From contig NC_135379.1 of NCBI RefSeq assembly GCF_049243985.1, positions 5,213,501 through 5,277,500 on the forward strand: 64,000 nt of DNA, written 5' to 3'. Both the position numbers and the translations under genes were made by a program. A model generated the notes under the pieces. The model had not been told where the DNA came from, did no database searches, and was given only the letters and a program-made list of their open reading frames with translations. Numbering within the stretch: the first letter of the stretch is position 1; every line of letters begins with the position of its first letter. Shown here piece after piece: positions 1 to 11,500 of the stretch. This DNA is from Paroedura picta (taxonomy: Eukaryota > Chordata > Lepidosauria > Squamata > Gekkonidae).

Positions 1-261
1 TAAGCCAAAGGCTCATGTTGCTGAAAAAGAATGTCTGCACCAAACTGAGACCTGCACAGGGTATGCACACAAAATACAATTGTTTTACAGTAGCGTGATC
101 CCAAGAGTCACAAGGTGGTGGCTGTTGTCCCTTCATCAATATACACAGCACTTATCAGTAACACTAGAGGCAAAGCAACAGGGAAACAACAGGTGCTAGG
201 ATGCACACCTGCACTGCAGCCTTCCTGGGGGTTGGCTACATGACAAAAGCTCCTGCCCACC

Positions 262-368
262 CCTGGACTCTTGAGAGATGCCAGCCTCCAGGTGGGACTT
301 GAGGATCCCCTGGAATGACAGCTCCTCTCCAAACTACAAAGTTCACTTCCCCTGGAGGAAAGAGCTGC
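262..368 (-). repeat. Fragment of a non-autonomous DNA element with GGTTGCCAAC termini
   Basis: It begins with 'GCCAGCCTCCAGGTGGGACT' and runs to 'CCCCTGGAGGAAA', matching the other copies in this window (39788-40170, 41210-41390, 51057-51150, 57195-57295). Complete copies of the family appear to be bounded by inverted TAGGGTTGCCAAC-like ends. This copy is incomplete. Confidence 0.5.
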
Positions 369-611
369 TTGGGACACAGAGCTATGTAGCACTCCCCTCT
401 ACGCATGCACATACACAGAGGGAACACAGAAGACAAGCATTTCTCCTTTCTCAAACCTCACAATCACCTATCCATGTAGGAAATACCTGAGTGCCTCCCT
501 CCTTGGACTGCTCTGAGAAGCCACTGGCAAAGAATCACATAACAGTCAATGAGCAAGTCAAAAAAGACACCATCCTCCTGCAACATTTTCTGCCTGTGCT
601 CTAGCTACATC

Positions 612-838
612 TAGGTGTAGTGGTTAAGAGCAGCAACTTCTGTGGCGAGTAGAATTTGATTCTCTGCCCCTCCACATGCTGACCTTGGGCTAATCACAGT
701 CCTGTTCTCACAGCAGCTTCCCTCAGAGCTCTCTCAGCCTCTCCTACCTCACAGGGTTCTCTGTTATAGGGAGAGGAAGGGAAAGCTATTGTAAGCCACT
801 CGGAGACTCCTTTGGGCAGTGAAAAAAGGTATAAAAAA
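612..838 (+). mobile_element. tRNA-like SINE with (TCT)n tail
   Basis: The element starts with a box A-like 'GTAGTGGTTAAGAGC', then a degenerate box B 'TTTGATTCTCTG', and ends in 'AAGGTATAAAAAACAACT'. It is the same family as the better-preserved copies at 12262-12516, 28084-28372 and 62970-63263. Confidence 0.7.
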
Positions 839-1836
839 CAACTACTGGGAAGGTGCTACTGGAAGGACTTCCCCCTCCACATGTCCCCATGGTGCTTCTG
901 TGTCCCACCTACGGTTTCCCCATCTTCCATGCCATTGGTCTCTAATTTGCTTTGCTATGATTGTCTTAGAAGGACTGCAGCAAGACCAAGGAGGTTTTCA
1001 TGTGAAAAGGGAAAGTCGACATCTTCCCAGTTCCACTCACATGAGCATTATTTCCCCTGCTGCAATTGCCTGCGATGGCTACCCCCAAAGCATTTCTCCC
1101 TTTTCAGATTGCAAATTTCCAACCTCACATGACTTACTGAGGAGTAAACAGTCCTAGAGTTTTATTCCCTGGCCAGAGGACTGGCAGGGGGCCATTTCTG
1201 GGCTTCCCACAGCTTCCCTCCTGAAAGCATACCCCAGGGGGAAGCTATCCCAGGGGGCAGCTCACCCCCCCCCCAAAAAAAAAAGAGGCAAGGGCAACTT
1301 ACTGTCAGCACAGCATGTTTGAGCCTGTTTCCTCTTCCACCACGCAAACTTCTGAAACTAGCAAGAAGTTGGAGCTGGAGAATTGAATTATTGGTCCTTC
1401 CTGGACAAGGGCTTCCTCCTGATTAGGGCTAAAGGACCAGGGCAGGCCATTCCTGGCTGAGGGCCATCCCCCCCTTTTCTGAGGGGGGAGGGGTGTGGCA
1501 GCATCAGGTAGGGAGTTAGTTGTGTGCATGCAAATTTGAGCTGCTTGACTCTCATTGGCAGAGTGCAAGTTCTGCCGATTGGCCCTCATTGGCAAGGTGC
1601 TCTCTCTCTCCTAATCAGGGCTAATTCGGTAGGGAATGAGTTGTCAGATCACACTTTGAAATGCGTAGTGACGATGGTGATGACAGTGAGGAGCCATCCC
1701 TGCAACTGAGCTTGCATGCCATTCCGGGTTCCCAACTCCAGGCTGGGAAACTCACTCCAAGAGGCTTGGGGGGTGGAGCTTGGCCAGGCGCCTTGGAAAC
1801 CAAGACGCTCCTCCCCTGCCACAAATCCTACTAGGC

Positions 1837-1958
1837 CAGGGGTGGCCAAACTGCGACTCTCCAGAGGTCCATGGACTACAATTCCCATGAGCCCTAGCAG
1901 GGGCTCATGGGAATTGTAGTGCACGGACCTCTGAAGGGCTGCAGTTTACCCCCCGCTG
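1837..1958. mobile_element. Foldback hAT MITE
   Basis: The two arms are inverted copies of each other ('CCATGGACTACAATTCCC' against 'GGGAATTGTAGT'), and the ends are CAGGGG-like. Flanking 8-mers TACTAGGC and TTCTAGGC match at 7 of 8 bases and have TA at the centre. It sits immediately upstream of the NUB1 CpG island. Confidence 0.8.
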
Positions 1959-1974
1959 TTCTAGGCTTTCAGGG

Positions 1975-2440
1975 GCTCTTTTGCTGCTGCTGCCGCTCAG
2001 AGAGACCAGCGGCGCTTCCTCCCCCCTCCTCACTCAGGCGGCGCTCAAGTGACGTCACCGCGTGGGCGGGGCAGCCGGCAACGGCGGCGCCTCCGCCTTT
2101 ACTTTCGCTTCGGAGGCCTCGCCCAAAGTCCCGGCAGCCCCTTCGCCGCGGCCACGCCCCCTCCTCCCCCCCCCAGCCCAACGGTCCTGCGCGCGCCGCC
2201 CCGTCCCGGCTGCTGAGGCTGAGGCTGCACCTGCGCAGGTGAGTGGCCGGCTGGGCCCCTCCAGTGGCGCCGCCCCCGCTTCGCCAGAGTAGTCTCCTCA
2301 GGGGTCGGCCTAATAGCCCCCCCCCGCAGGTGAGTCAAGAAGGGGAGGGGGCTGGGCTCCGAGGGCGCCCCCGGGTTGCCAACTCCAGCTTTGCCCGGGG
2401 GGGGGGAGGAGTGGCCTCGGGTTTGGGTTTCTGTTGTGAT
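1975..2440 (+). promoter_or_regulatory. NUB1: CpG island and promoter of NUB1
   Basis: Base composition shifts sharply to G+C with many CpG dinucleotides, unlike the flanks. A perfect palindromic cAMP response element TGACGTCA lies at 2050-2057 and a GC box GGGCGGGG at 2064-2071. There is no TATA box. This fits a broad housekeeping promoter. The transcription start is inferred to lie between the GC box and the splice donor after 2238, but no base can be fixed from sequence alone. CREB/ATF control is possible from the CRE and is not shown. Confidence 0.8.
2140..2238 (+). other. NUB1: NUB1 non-coding exon 1 (5' UTR), approximate start
   Basis: The segment ends at a strong splice donor (CTGCGCAG|GTGAGT, GT at 2239-2240) inside the CpG island. 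The coding exons begin only at 5393, so a leader exon here is expected. A second donor-like CCGCAG|GTGAGT near 2330 could serve an alternative leader. The 5' end is a guess. Confidence 0.5.
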
Positions 2441-2449
2441 TATATTCTG

Positions 2450-2912
2450 TGGAAGATCAGATGGCGCCATGAAGACCACCCTTGACCGTGCCAGTTCTCC
2501 CAGAGCTCGCCCTGCCCCACAGGGGGCCTGTTGCGGCGAGAGGAAGAAAAGGTGGTTGTAAGTCACTTTGGGACACCTGACGTGTGCTGGGTGACCTTTG
2601 GTCAGTCACAGTTCTTCCAGATCTCTCTCAGCCCCACTAGGTGTGTATTGTGGGGTGAGGAAGGGTAGAGGGTAAGGTGCATGAGGCTTTCTGGATTACC
2701 ATCGGCCATTCACGGTTCACTTAGAGCTCTCTCAGCTCAGGGTGCCTGATGTGGGGAGAGGTAACCTTGGGCCAGGCCCAGTTCACTTAGAGCTCTCTCA
2801 GCCACGCCTACCGCACAGGGTGTCTGTTGTAGGGAGCAGAAGGGAAGATGATGGTATGCTGCTTTGAGATTATTTGGGGTTGTAAAAATCAGGGTACAAA
2901 CAACAGCTCTTC
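2450..2912 (+). repeat. Cluster of partial copies of the (TCT)n SINE
   Basis: Four successive segments repeat the SINE motifs 'CACAGTTC...AGAGCTCTCTCAGCC' and 'TGTTG-GGGGAGAGGAA', at about 2490, 2620, 2720 and 2790. They lie directly after the CpG island at the start of NUB1 intron 1. The cluster looks like serial insertion or local duplication. Confidence 0.55.
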
Positions 2913-3389
2913 TAATTTAAAGACTATGTTTTTGAAAAATAATTATGGCCTGTGCCCAGATCCTTCAAGGTTTCTGTTTGTCCAAGAGTCTGATCTGAAG
3001 ACGTGTGACACAGTTTAAGATGTCTTGACAGAAGGAGATATTTGTGGAATCTTCTATGGTGGCATATTTGTGTCTCACAAAGTCTCTGCAGTTGACGGTA
3101 GCCATGGGTCTCTTCTTGAGGCCTTGGCTGATGGTCGCTGCTAAATTTGAAGAGTGAGGAGTTACGCACACAAATTAGAACTGGGTTTCCCCCACCCCTT
3201 TGGTTTTCCTTTCGCTTTTGCTATCTGTGAATCCTGCTTTTCACGGGTTTCACAAACTGCTTTAACCCAATCTTAGCCTATACTTATTGCTCAGCTACTT
3301 AAGCATCTTGACTCCAATTAGGCCTTCCTGGCAACTATTCCCCCCTCACCCTCTCTCTAGTTATATGCAATGCTTGATGAAGTCTGTTT

Positions 3390-3515
3390 CAATGTGTCTG
3401 AAGAAGCGTGCATGCCAAGGAAAGCTTATGCCCAGAATTAAACCTTGTTCTTAAAAGGAGCCGCTGGATTCAAACGTCATTTGCTTGCTTCAGTCCAACA
3501 CGGCTACCATGGTTA
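3390..3515 (+). repeat. Interspersed repeat with 'TTCTTAAAAGG..CTGGA' core
   Basis: It contains 'GAAGAAGCGTGCATGCC', 'AAAGCTTATGCCCAGAATTAA' split by mismatches, and 'CTTCAGTCCAACACGGCTACC'. The same order of blocks recurs at 37125-37260, 44312-44450 and 60670-60990. Its class is uncertain; the fullest copy (60670-60990) has inverted ends. Confidence 0.55.
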
Positions 3516-5392
3516 TGAATTTCATGCTATAAAATGAAAGCAAAAAACTGAATTTTTTTTACGATGTATTTCTAAGTTGCAGATGGCAGCATTTAAATAT
3601 CAGTGCCAGATCTTCAGCAGTCATAAGCAAGCCTCTGGAACGTTTAAGAGGCTCGGTGTATAGATTTCATTCACACCATGCTCTGCATTTTTCCTCCTTT
3701 CCTTTATTGTCCTCTTTGAGATCTGTCTAACTCCAGCTGATTGGGAATGTTTCTCACACTGCGCTGTGCTTTCCGTGCAAGCCAAACCAGAAGTAGCAGT
3801 GCCAGGCAAGGAAGAGCACAGATTTGGCTGGCTGGAATAGTCTAAACTAAGCCATTGACCTTCTGCTTAGCCATATGTTGAGAGAAAGAGAGAACCCGGA
3901 AGAACCAAGAATTACCCCCCCCCCCCCAACTTCCTGCTTGCATCACGAATCCAAAAATACCAAAATGCTGGCAGGGTTTTGTTGGCTGTGACTGTGTAAA
4001 TCTGGCGGTGGCTGGCTTTGCTGGGATCGTTGGCAGGTGTTGAAATGTGAAAGGCCTTGTGAGAGATGGCAGACGAGCATCGCGGCAGCTGAACTTCTGG
4101 ATCTGTAGATTTGCCAGGGTAGCAAGTTCTGTCTGGGAAAGTGGTTTCAAGACGGCATCCTTGGTAACCTCTCTTTCGCTTTTGTTTCAGGTCAGCCAAC
4201 ACAGCAAATTGTTTTTGAAAGTTTGACTTCTGTGTCTTGAGTTGTTAGCAGTGACAATCTGCAGACGTTATCTCTTTCTCTGTACTGAGTTTTAGTATAG
4301 TTTCTGGAAAGAAAGCAGTTGGCTTCCTCCTGGCTAGTTGGTAATCCTGGTCCACTGTCGTTTTATCTAGACCTTTTCCCAGCCATGTAATATTCAGCTA
4401 GGATTTTAATTTGCCTAGATTTACAGTATGATTTCGTGGCATGCAGTGTTCTCCGAGGAGAAGACATGGCTCTGGGTTTGTTGCTACCTTTGTCGATTGA
4501 GCATCTGTCTCCGTGAATCCATTTACCAGCTCCGTCACTTAATTTGCTTTTCTCAATTGTTTCCAGTGTATGATTTTAACTTGTCAATAGCTCCTCATAA
4601 AACCCCGTTTACAAGAAAGGGAAGAGCTCGACAAGCAAATAAAAACATCCTGATAAATTATCATCAAACATCTGTTCCAAGCGTATCGCCTGCTTGTTAC
4701 CAAGCGCTGCCGAACGGTTTTGTTTGTTTCCCGCTCAGGTCATATTCGTTATGACTTTTTTTGCATTTGATTTCTGGTTCAGAGTGTACATTGCAGGCAA
4801 GCTGGAAATGACACCATGCTGGTAGAAATGCATGCTTCATAATTTAATATTGCTGTAAGAGTGAGCCAAACAATGCTTGAACGAAATCCTAATTTTCAGG
4901 AAGGGGCACGCAAAACAGTCAGTGCTCATCCCGGCATCAGTCTGCAATAACACTTTAGAACCCTCCAAGGCAGCTTCTTTCCAATTGGCTCCACAAATTC
5001 GGGATTCTGTCTCTCAGCTTTAGAAACTGTTCAGGTCTCCTTACCTAAGTATCCTCTACAAAGGGTTTCCTCTAAGAATATCTGCAGACCCCAATAAAAA
5101 AGCACCAGCATGGCTATCACAGTGTAAGCAGTGTCACAGCTTGACTAACTCCTTCAGTTTCATTGCTTTTATAAATGCTTCCCCCTCGTACTCCTAAACA
5201 TGCTACCACAGCCTCAATGGTCTCAGAGTCATTGTGAAATGGAGTAATAGCATTTAGAACGCTTTTTATAGGGGAATCTGGAAAAAAAAAATCGAGCATG
5301 GCTTCCGTTTAAGTAGAGAACAGGATTTTCGGGGTTCGTCTGGGCCTAGAGGGTTACGTGAGAGTAAACATCTTAATTGTTTTCTATGCAAG

Positions 5393-5510
5393 GATGGCAC
5401 AGAAGAAGTATCTCGGTGCAAAGCTGAAAAATTACTTAAGAGAAGAAAAGATTCAGCTCTGGAAACCTCCCTATACTACCAGCAATAAAGAGGCCGGTGC
5501 GGAGCTGAAG
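5393..5510 (+). CDS. NUB1: NUB1 coding exon 1 (residues 1-39)
   Basis: The acceptor is TATGCAAG|G and the ATG is at 5394, one base inside the exon. The exon encodes MAQKKYLG to GAELK and ends in phase 0 at AAG|GTAGGT. The start is fixed by agreement with the conserved MAQKKYL N-terminus. Confidence 0.95.
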
Positions 5511-8500
5511 GTAGGTCCGGTGCTGCTGCCGTCTCACAACTGGTTTTTATAACCCGCATGTTTCCTGCTCTCTTTTTCTTAGCAAATTCATGTTGTTGTC
5601 TTAGGATCTGGCACAGCAATATTCAGCGAGGCTAAAGTATAACACCAATGAAATCGCGGCCCTTCTGGAAGAAATCCGTCGTAAAACAATCGAGCGGGGA
5701 ACCGGAAATGAAGCTTATAAGGCGACAGGCATAGCGACGCTCGAAGTGGCCTTACCTCCCAGGATGGGGAAAGTAAGCAAGTTAGCTACAGAAGGGCCTG
5801 TAAGATGTGAAGGGGTTGCATTTCCTGTTGATTGAACTGGCTGAAGAGAGTCTTTCTGGGCAGGGGAGTGGGACAGGGATCCCTTGGAGCAAATTGTGGC
5901 CCTCCAGCTGTCCATGGACTACAATTCCCATGAGCCCCTTTCCATGGACAGCTGGAGGGCCACAATTTGCCCTCCCCTGCCTTGGAGATATTGGGGGCTA
6001 CCTTTATTGCTTTACCTTCTTCAGAGGCAAATTCAGAATCAGAATGAAATACGGTCAGCACTTTTAAATTCCGTGTTTGTCGAAGACACTTCGCTTATCC
6101 GGCAATTAGCCAAATAGGCCCCAATTGCATGGATTGCCAACCCTCTTGTTTTTATCGTGACTTCAGTTTGATTTTTTTGAAAATTGTAAACAATTTTATT
6201 CTATGGATTTGCAAAACACTTGGACTTTTAACTTGGACTTTCAATGCACACTCTTCTTTAAGGTCAAAACCTCTGGGAAGCACAAGTTTTGAAACCGCAG
6301 AATGGATAATGCCTCCATAACGCTCCATGAGCAGAAAGCAGCCCACATGAGTTGCTGGCTTTTTAAATTGAACCTATACTGCAATCTCTTGGGCATTCAT
6401 TTTTCTTTAGAGATTAATCTCCCCTGCCCCAGGTTGCAGAATGGAGCGGGGCTGAGCCAGGTTTCTTAGGGATGGGGAGGTCTTTCCAAGGAGCCTTCCA
6501 ACTCTACACAACCCCTTCAGCCCAGGGCATCCTGGGATGCCACCAGTCTGGTTAAAGAGTTTGACTGGGAGAGAAGGCAAGGAACCTTCCCTGCCCCATT
6601 CCTCCCCCCACCCACAGCAGCTCTCTTTTTAACTCGGATGTGCCCTGCTGCAAGGCCCCAGCAGAATGAACAAAAAAGAGGGGAGTATTAGCCAAATATT
6701 GCAACGGTTAAGAGAACCATGACTAAAATGGAGAAGAAGGAATATAGGAGTATGCTGTCACTACACAGGGTGAAAGTCACACGTCTAACTTTTACGTAAT
6801 TAAACACAGCTGTCCTATCACCCTTTGCCCTTCTCTCTTCCGAGCTACACCTATCCAACTTAGCCTTCCCTTGTAAGGATTCCAACCCCTCAAGCAGCCT
6901 TCCCTGAGCATGTTCTCTGAGCACAAATGTACTTCTTGAGTCTTGGTGACTCATTCTGTAGGTGTGTCTGGTCCCCTTCTGATTTAACATGGAGATTTTT
7001 TAAATTAGTTCCAGAACTTTGATTTCCTTTCATTTGCTGTGCCACTCCCTTTTTTTCCTCCCACTCTGGCTTGCTGATCAGCCTGAGTGATCATGCAAAT
7101 TAATGAAATTCAGCACTGGCAAGCAGATGAGGGTGTCCGAATTGCTTGTGCACCAGCTCCCATGTGCTCTGAAAGGAGAAAGAGAACAAAGGAAATTAAA
7201 GCCACGGAAGAATTGATGAGTGCTTTGGTCTCTGAGGTGTAAACATCAAAACATAAGAATGGCAGATACAGAAGGGGGGGGAGGTTGACACAGAACTGTG
7301 AAAATCTGAATTTGGAAGGGTAGAATTTTGACAGCATTATGGAGTCAATCACAGCTTGCTTGAACTCAGTATTTTGTATTTATAATTTGCAGGCAAGAAA
7401 AGAGGTGCTGGAAACAAAACTGATCATCACAGGAAAAGAACTCCGTTCTCAGTAAGTATAGTTTCAGTTATATGTAAACTGCTCTGAGCCTTCAGGGAGA
7501 GCGGTATATAAATATGAATAAATAAATAAAATAAAATAAAAAGCTGGTTTGGAGCCTTCTATATCCCAAACGCTATGGAGGTGGAATTCCATGTGGAATT
7601 CCATGTCCAAGCAATCTTATCTGAAATCAGATAACTTTGAATAATCTTCATTGTTTTGCTTTGCAGAATAGCACAGGCATATGGCTTTGAAGAAAATTGC
7701 ATCAAAATAATTATAAATAAGAAGCAACTTGAGCTAGGTAAGTACGTGGCAGCCAGTCAGTGGAGCAGCTGCAGCTAAGATTGTGTTCTCGTTTCTTGGA
7801 ACTCCCTCTTAAGCTTTTGCAGTAATACCTCACTTTGTTGTGTTAATCTAACTCCTTTTCAGGGAAGACGTTGGAAGAGCAGGGAGTTACGCACAACGTC
7901 AAAGTCATGGTGCTGGAGTTGAAGCTGAGTGAGGAGGAGACCAGGAGAAAAGTCCGAGAGGAGGAAATGCAGCACGAGGACGAGGCCGTGAAGAAAAAAG
8001 AAATGCACCAGAAGATGCAAAGAACCAAGAAGGGCCTGGAAATACTGGCAAAAAGAGGTTTGTTATGATTATGAGCAGGATGGACGGGAGCGCCAGTCAA
8101 AGAGATTGTCAAAGACTTCCATGGCCAGAGGCAACTGGTTGGGGTGGTTTTTCCAGGCCATGGGGCCAATGTGGTCTGGTAGTTTTAGGGACTAAGTAGT
8201 AACAGGGACTAGTCACCTGTCACTAGTAACAGGGACTGGCATCTTCAGTGGCAGGACGCGGCATGATGGTGATCTCTCCATGCCCTCTGGGTTGCCGAGG
8301 CTGCCCCCGCCGCAGAAGCAGGTAAACCAGCGGTTCTCAACCTTTCCCTTTGGGTCATCAAGGCCGCCACTGGTGCTGCAGCAGTGGCAGCCTCGGTGAA
8401 CCCCTGAAAGGATTGATCAACCCCCAGGCTGTGAACCACTGCTCTCACTATTGACTTTGAGGAGAGACTTACTGTGGTTAGAGTGTCACCACTTCTCAGG

Positions 8501-11500
8501 TCTGTAGCTCACTGAGCAACCTTAAGTCGGTTGCTTGCTTTTGGTCAAACCTAACTTTAAGGCTTGTTGTGAGGGTAAAATGGGGAGGGGCCTCTGCATG
8601 CCCCCACAAGCTTCTGTAGGATGGGTAGGACAAAAGCAGTGGATGTTAGCACTTTTCTTTGAACCTGTTAAAGAGCTTGTACACTTTGGTGGCCAGGATC
8701 AAACATGAGCATTAAACGGAAGATGGCACAGGATCCTTACCGCCTATGTAAGAGGGTTGGATTCACTGGGCTGAATTAAAGACCTGATTGCAGATGCGTT
8801 TGGCTCATTTAGATCTCAGTGTGCCATTTGTAAAGTTAGATCCAAGTGCAGCCCCCTGTTTTGCTGAGCTGCTGTCTGTTTGCAAAAGACTTGCAGCAGT
8901 TGCTGTGGAAGACATTGCTCACGCCAAGAGAAGAACCAGTATCATCTTGCAAGGAAAAGGAGGGAGGAGTTCCTGTGGTCGCTAAACTGTTTTCATAATA
9001 TGGAACTTGGCAGGTCCCCTTTAATTCTTCCGTAATAAGCTCTTGAGAAAAACACAGGGGAGTTGGGTAGCCAGGACTCCGAGGATCGCACAGTTAGTTG
9101 TGCTTCTCTCCGTGATGAAATGCACACCGTTCATTTGAATTGTAAGGAGCTAGGCCTGAATCCTGGAATGGCCAGCGTTCTGTAGTTGAAGATATTAATT
9201 GCCATTTTTTTTCTGATCTTTCAGAAGACTCTTTGGATCCAGACGCGATGCCTTATCTAGACATAGCAAACCAAACCGGGAGAAAAATCAGTATTCCTCG
9301 TCAAGCCAAAAAAGTGAGCAGGATCCAAAAGACTAATGCGCTTCTGTCTGCACGCAGTTTGGTTTCAGGTTTTCACCCTCTGTAACCTCCCTCTCCCCAC
9401 TTCCCCCGGCAGGCTCTCCTGTTAGCCATGGGGTATCACGAAAAGGGCAGAGCTTTGTTGAAGATCAAGGAATACGCCATGGCCCTGCCCTTTCTACTGG
9501 ATGCCGACAAGCACTTCTGGTAAGACTCTCTTTCCCTCCCGTTCTTGATTTCTGAAGAGGCACTTAAGCTTTTACAGGCCGCTGTAGAATATTCCAAGCA
9601 TTTTGCATAAGGTTATCTTCAATGATCCTTGCGACAATCCTTGAAGGTAAGCCGGTATTATTATCCCCACTTTGCAGCAGAGGGGCTGGCTGGGGAGTGG
9701 CGGGGAGCTAGCTTAAGGCCAGCTCATCATGGCAACAAGATCCAAGGCCAGAAGGTGTCGGTTTTGTAGCAGCTCATCCATCAGGCACCAAACAAGCTGA
9801 TCAATTTTTCAAAGGGAAAAGGTCCCTGTTTTGCTACATTGGCCCATCTTGCCCTTGCGATGAAACGGCTCGGATCAGCTTCACCAGCGGCTGAGTAGCC
9901 CTGGAACACGGTGTGCAGACTCCTCCCCTTCTTGCTTTCCAGCGAATGTGGTTCGGACCTCTTGACCACCGTTGATAATTTCGCGGTCTTGCAGCTGGAC
10001 ATCGTCTGGTGCTACTTCCACCTGGGACAGCTGGATTGCCTTGACGATGCGGAGAAAAAGCTCCTGGCTGCCCACGACTGCTTCCGGAAGTGTTACGGAG
10101 AGAACCACGAGCGGCTGGTCACGATAAAAGTAAGGAGAGAAAGGCAACGTGCGCCTTGTCTTAGAGCCCCCCTATCTGGAACTGAAGAAGTGAGCGGCGA
10201 CTCACAAAAGCTCATCCTTAGCTTGTAGAGAATGGCTTAAATTTTGGGAACCCAAACTTTCCAGTGTGCTTGGGACCACTTGTCGCCTTCTGTATGGGTG
10301 CTTTTCCGAACTAAAACCCGCCCTTTTTGAAGGGGGATACGTGGAGGTTCAACCTCAAGAGCTATAGGCCTGGCCTGACTGCCATACTTCTCTCTGCCTC
10401 TGACTGGCTCATGCAGTCCTCCTAAGGACTAGCTTCATAATCAGCCTAGGCTAAAGAGGCCCAGTGGGTTTGGCTTGGTCTGATTAAACCTCCCTAGCAG
10501 AAGAATCCACAGCATTCCCCTTGGAAAGCTTGCTACTTTAGAAGTTCAGGTCATAGGTAGGCATTTTAGAATGATTTGTTCGCAAAAATGTGAGCGCGTA
10601 TGTTCACCTTTCTCCTCTCTCGGTACTCGGCAGTCTTTGATTCTAAAGTCACTCTCCTTGACGTAGTCTTAACTTAGAGGTTTTTCTCTTATATCCCATA
10701 ACAACCCGGCAGTTCTGACTCGGAAAGCATGACCTGCACAAATGAACGTCAGAGTGGCCTGCTATGGTGTGTACGGGTTTGGTGACAGGTGGGGGCAATA
10801 GCCAGGAAAATGTCCCTGAATGTAAGAAGTGAGGAAGCCACCCTGGTATATTTCTGGGGTTTTATCCAGTGGACTCCGCAGATCTGCAGTTTAAAATGCA
10901 GCCCTTGGGCCCTTAGTTTGAATGTACATGTGCCACCCTCAAACATGGATCCAGGTGCAAGGTCAGGGTAGACAGCTATGTGACTCACACAACCCCTGCT
11001 GCATATGTTGTTCGTCTTGAAGGCGTTCCTGGACTCTCGCTCTTTTCTGCTGTCCCAGTAAGCGTCTCTCAGAGCCTCCAAAGAGGGTGTCCTGAACAAG
11101 AACCTCTCTTCCCTTGTGCAGATTGCCACACGCCTGGCAGCTCTATCCCTCACCTGCAGCTCCCAGCCTGTGTGTGGCTTGGAATCTTGAATTAGCATGA
11201 CAAATCAAAGAATAATCCTCCACAAAAGCTCAGGCCTTCAGCCTCCAATTCCAATTAACCTCCACAAAAGGAGTGGAATCTAATCCCCCATGTAATCCAC
11301 TGGGAAGGTGCTTTTGTGTGTGGGCTTAATAGGCAGGTGTTGATGCAGCCGAGGAGGAGGCTGCGATGATCCAGCTGGGCCCGCGGTCTCCTGCACTGCT
11401 GCTCTTTTGACTGGGTTGTGTGCTTAAGGACGGTATCCAGCCTTGGAAATGCTGATGGCTGAAGAACCCATCAACACCTGTAGTTGCGATTGAGAATAAG

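Larger units (their letters stand above)
1..1974. other. Upstream flank of NUB1, no gene seen
   Basis: No exon of a recognised gene is visible on either strand. The stretch holds a piece of the 'GGTTGCCAAC' TIR repeat (262-368), a tRNA-like SINE (612-838) and a foldback hAT element (1837-1958). The remaining sequence is unremarkable, with short C and A runs near 1263-1285. Confidence 0.6.

Noticed and set aside
2099-2566. 155-residue frame antisense to the NUB1 CpG island
   Set aside because: Open frames of this size are expected in G+C-rich islands; no family match.
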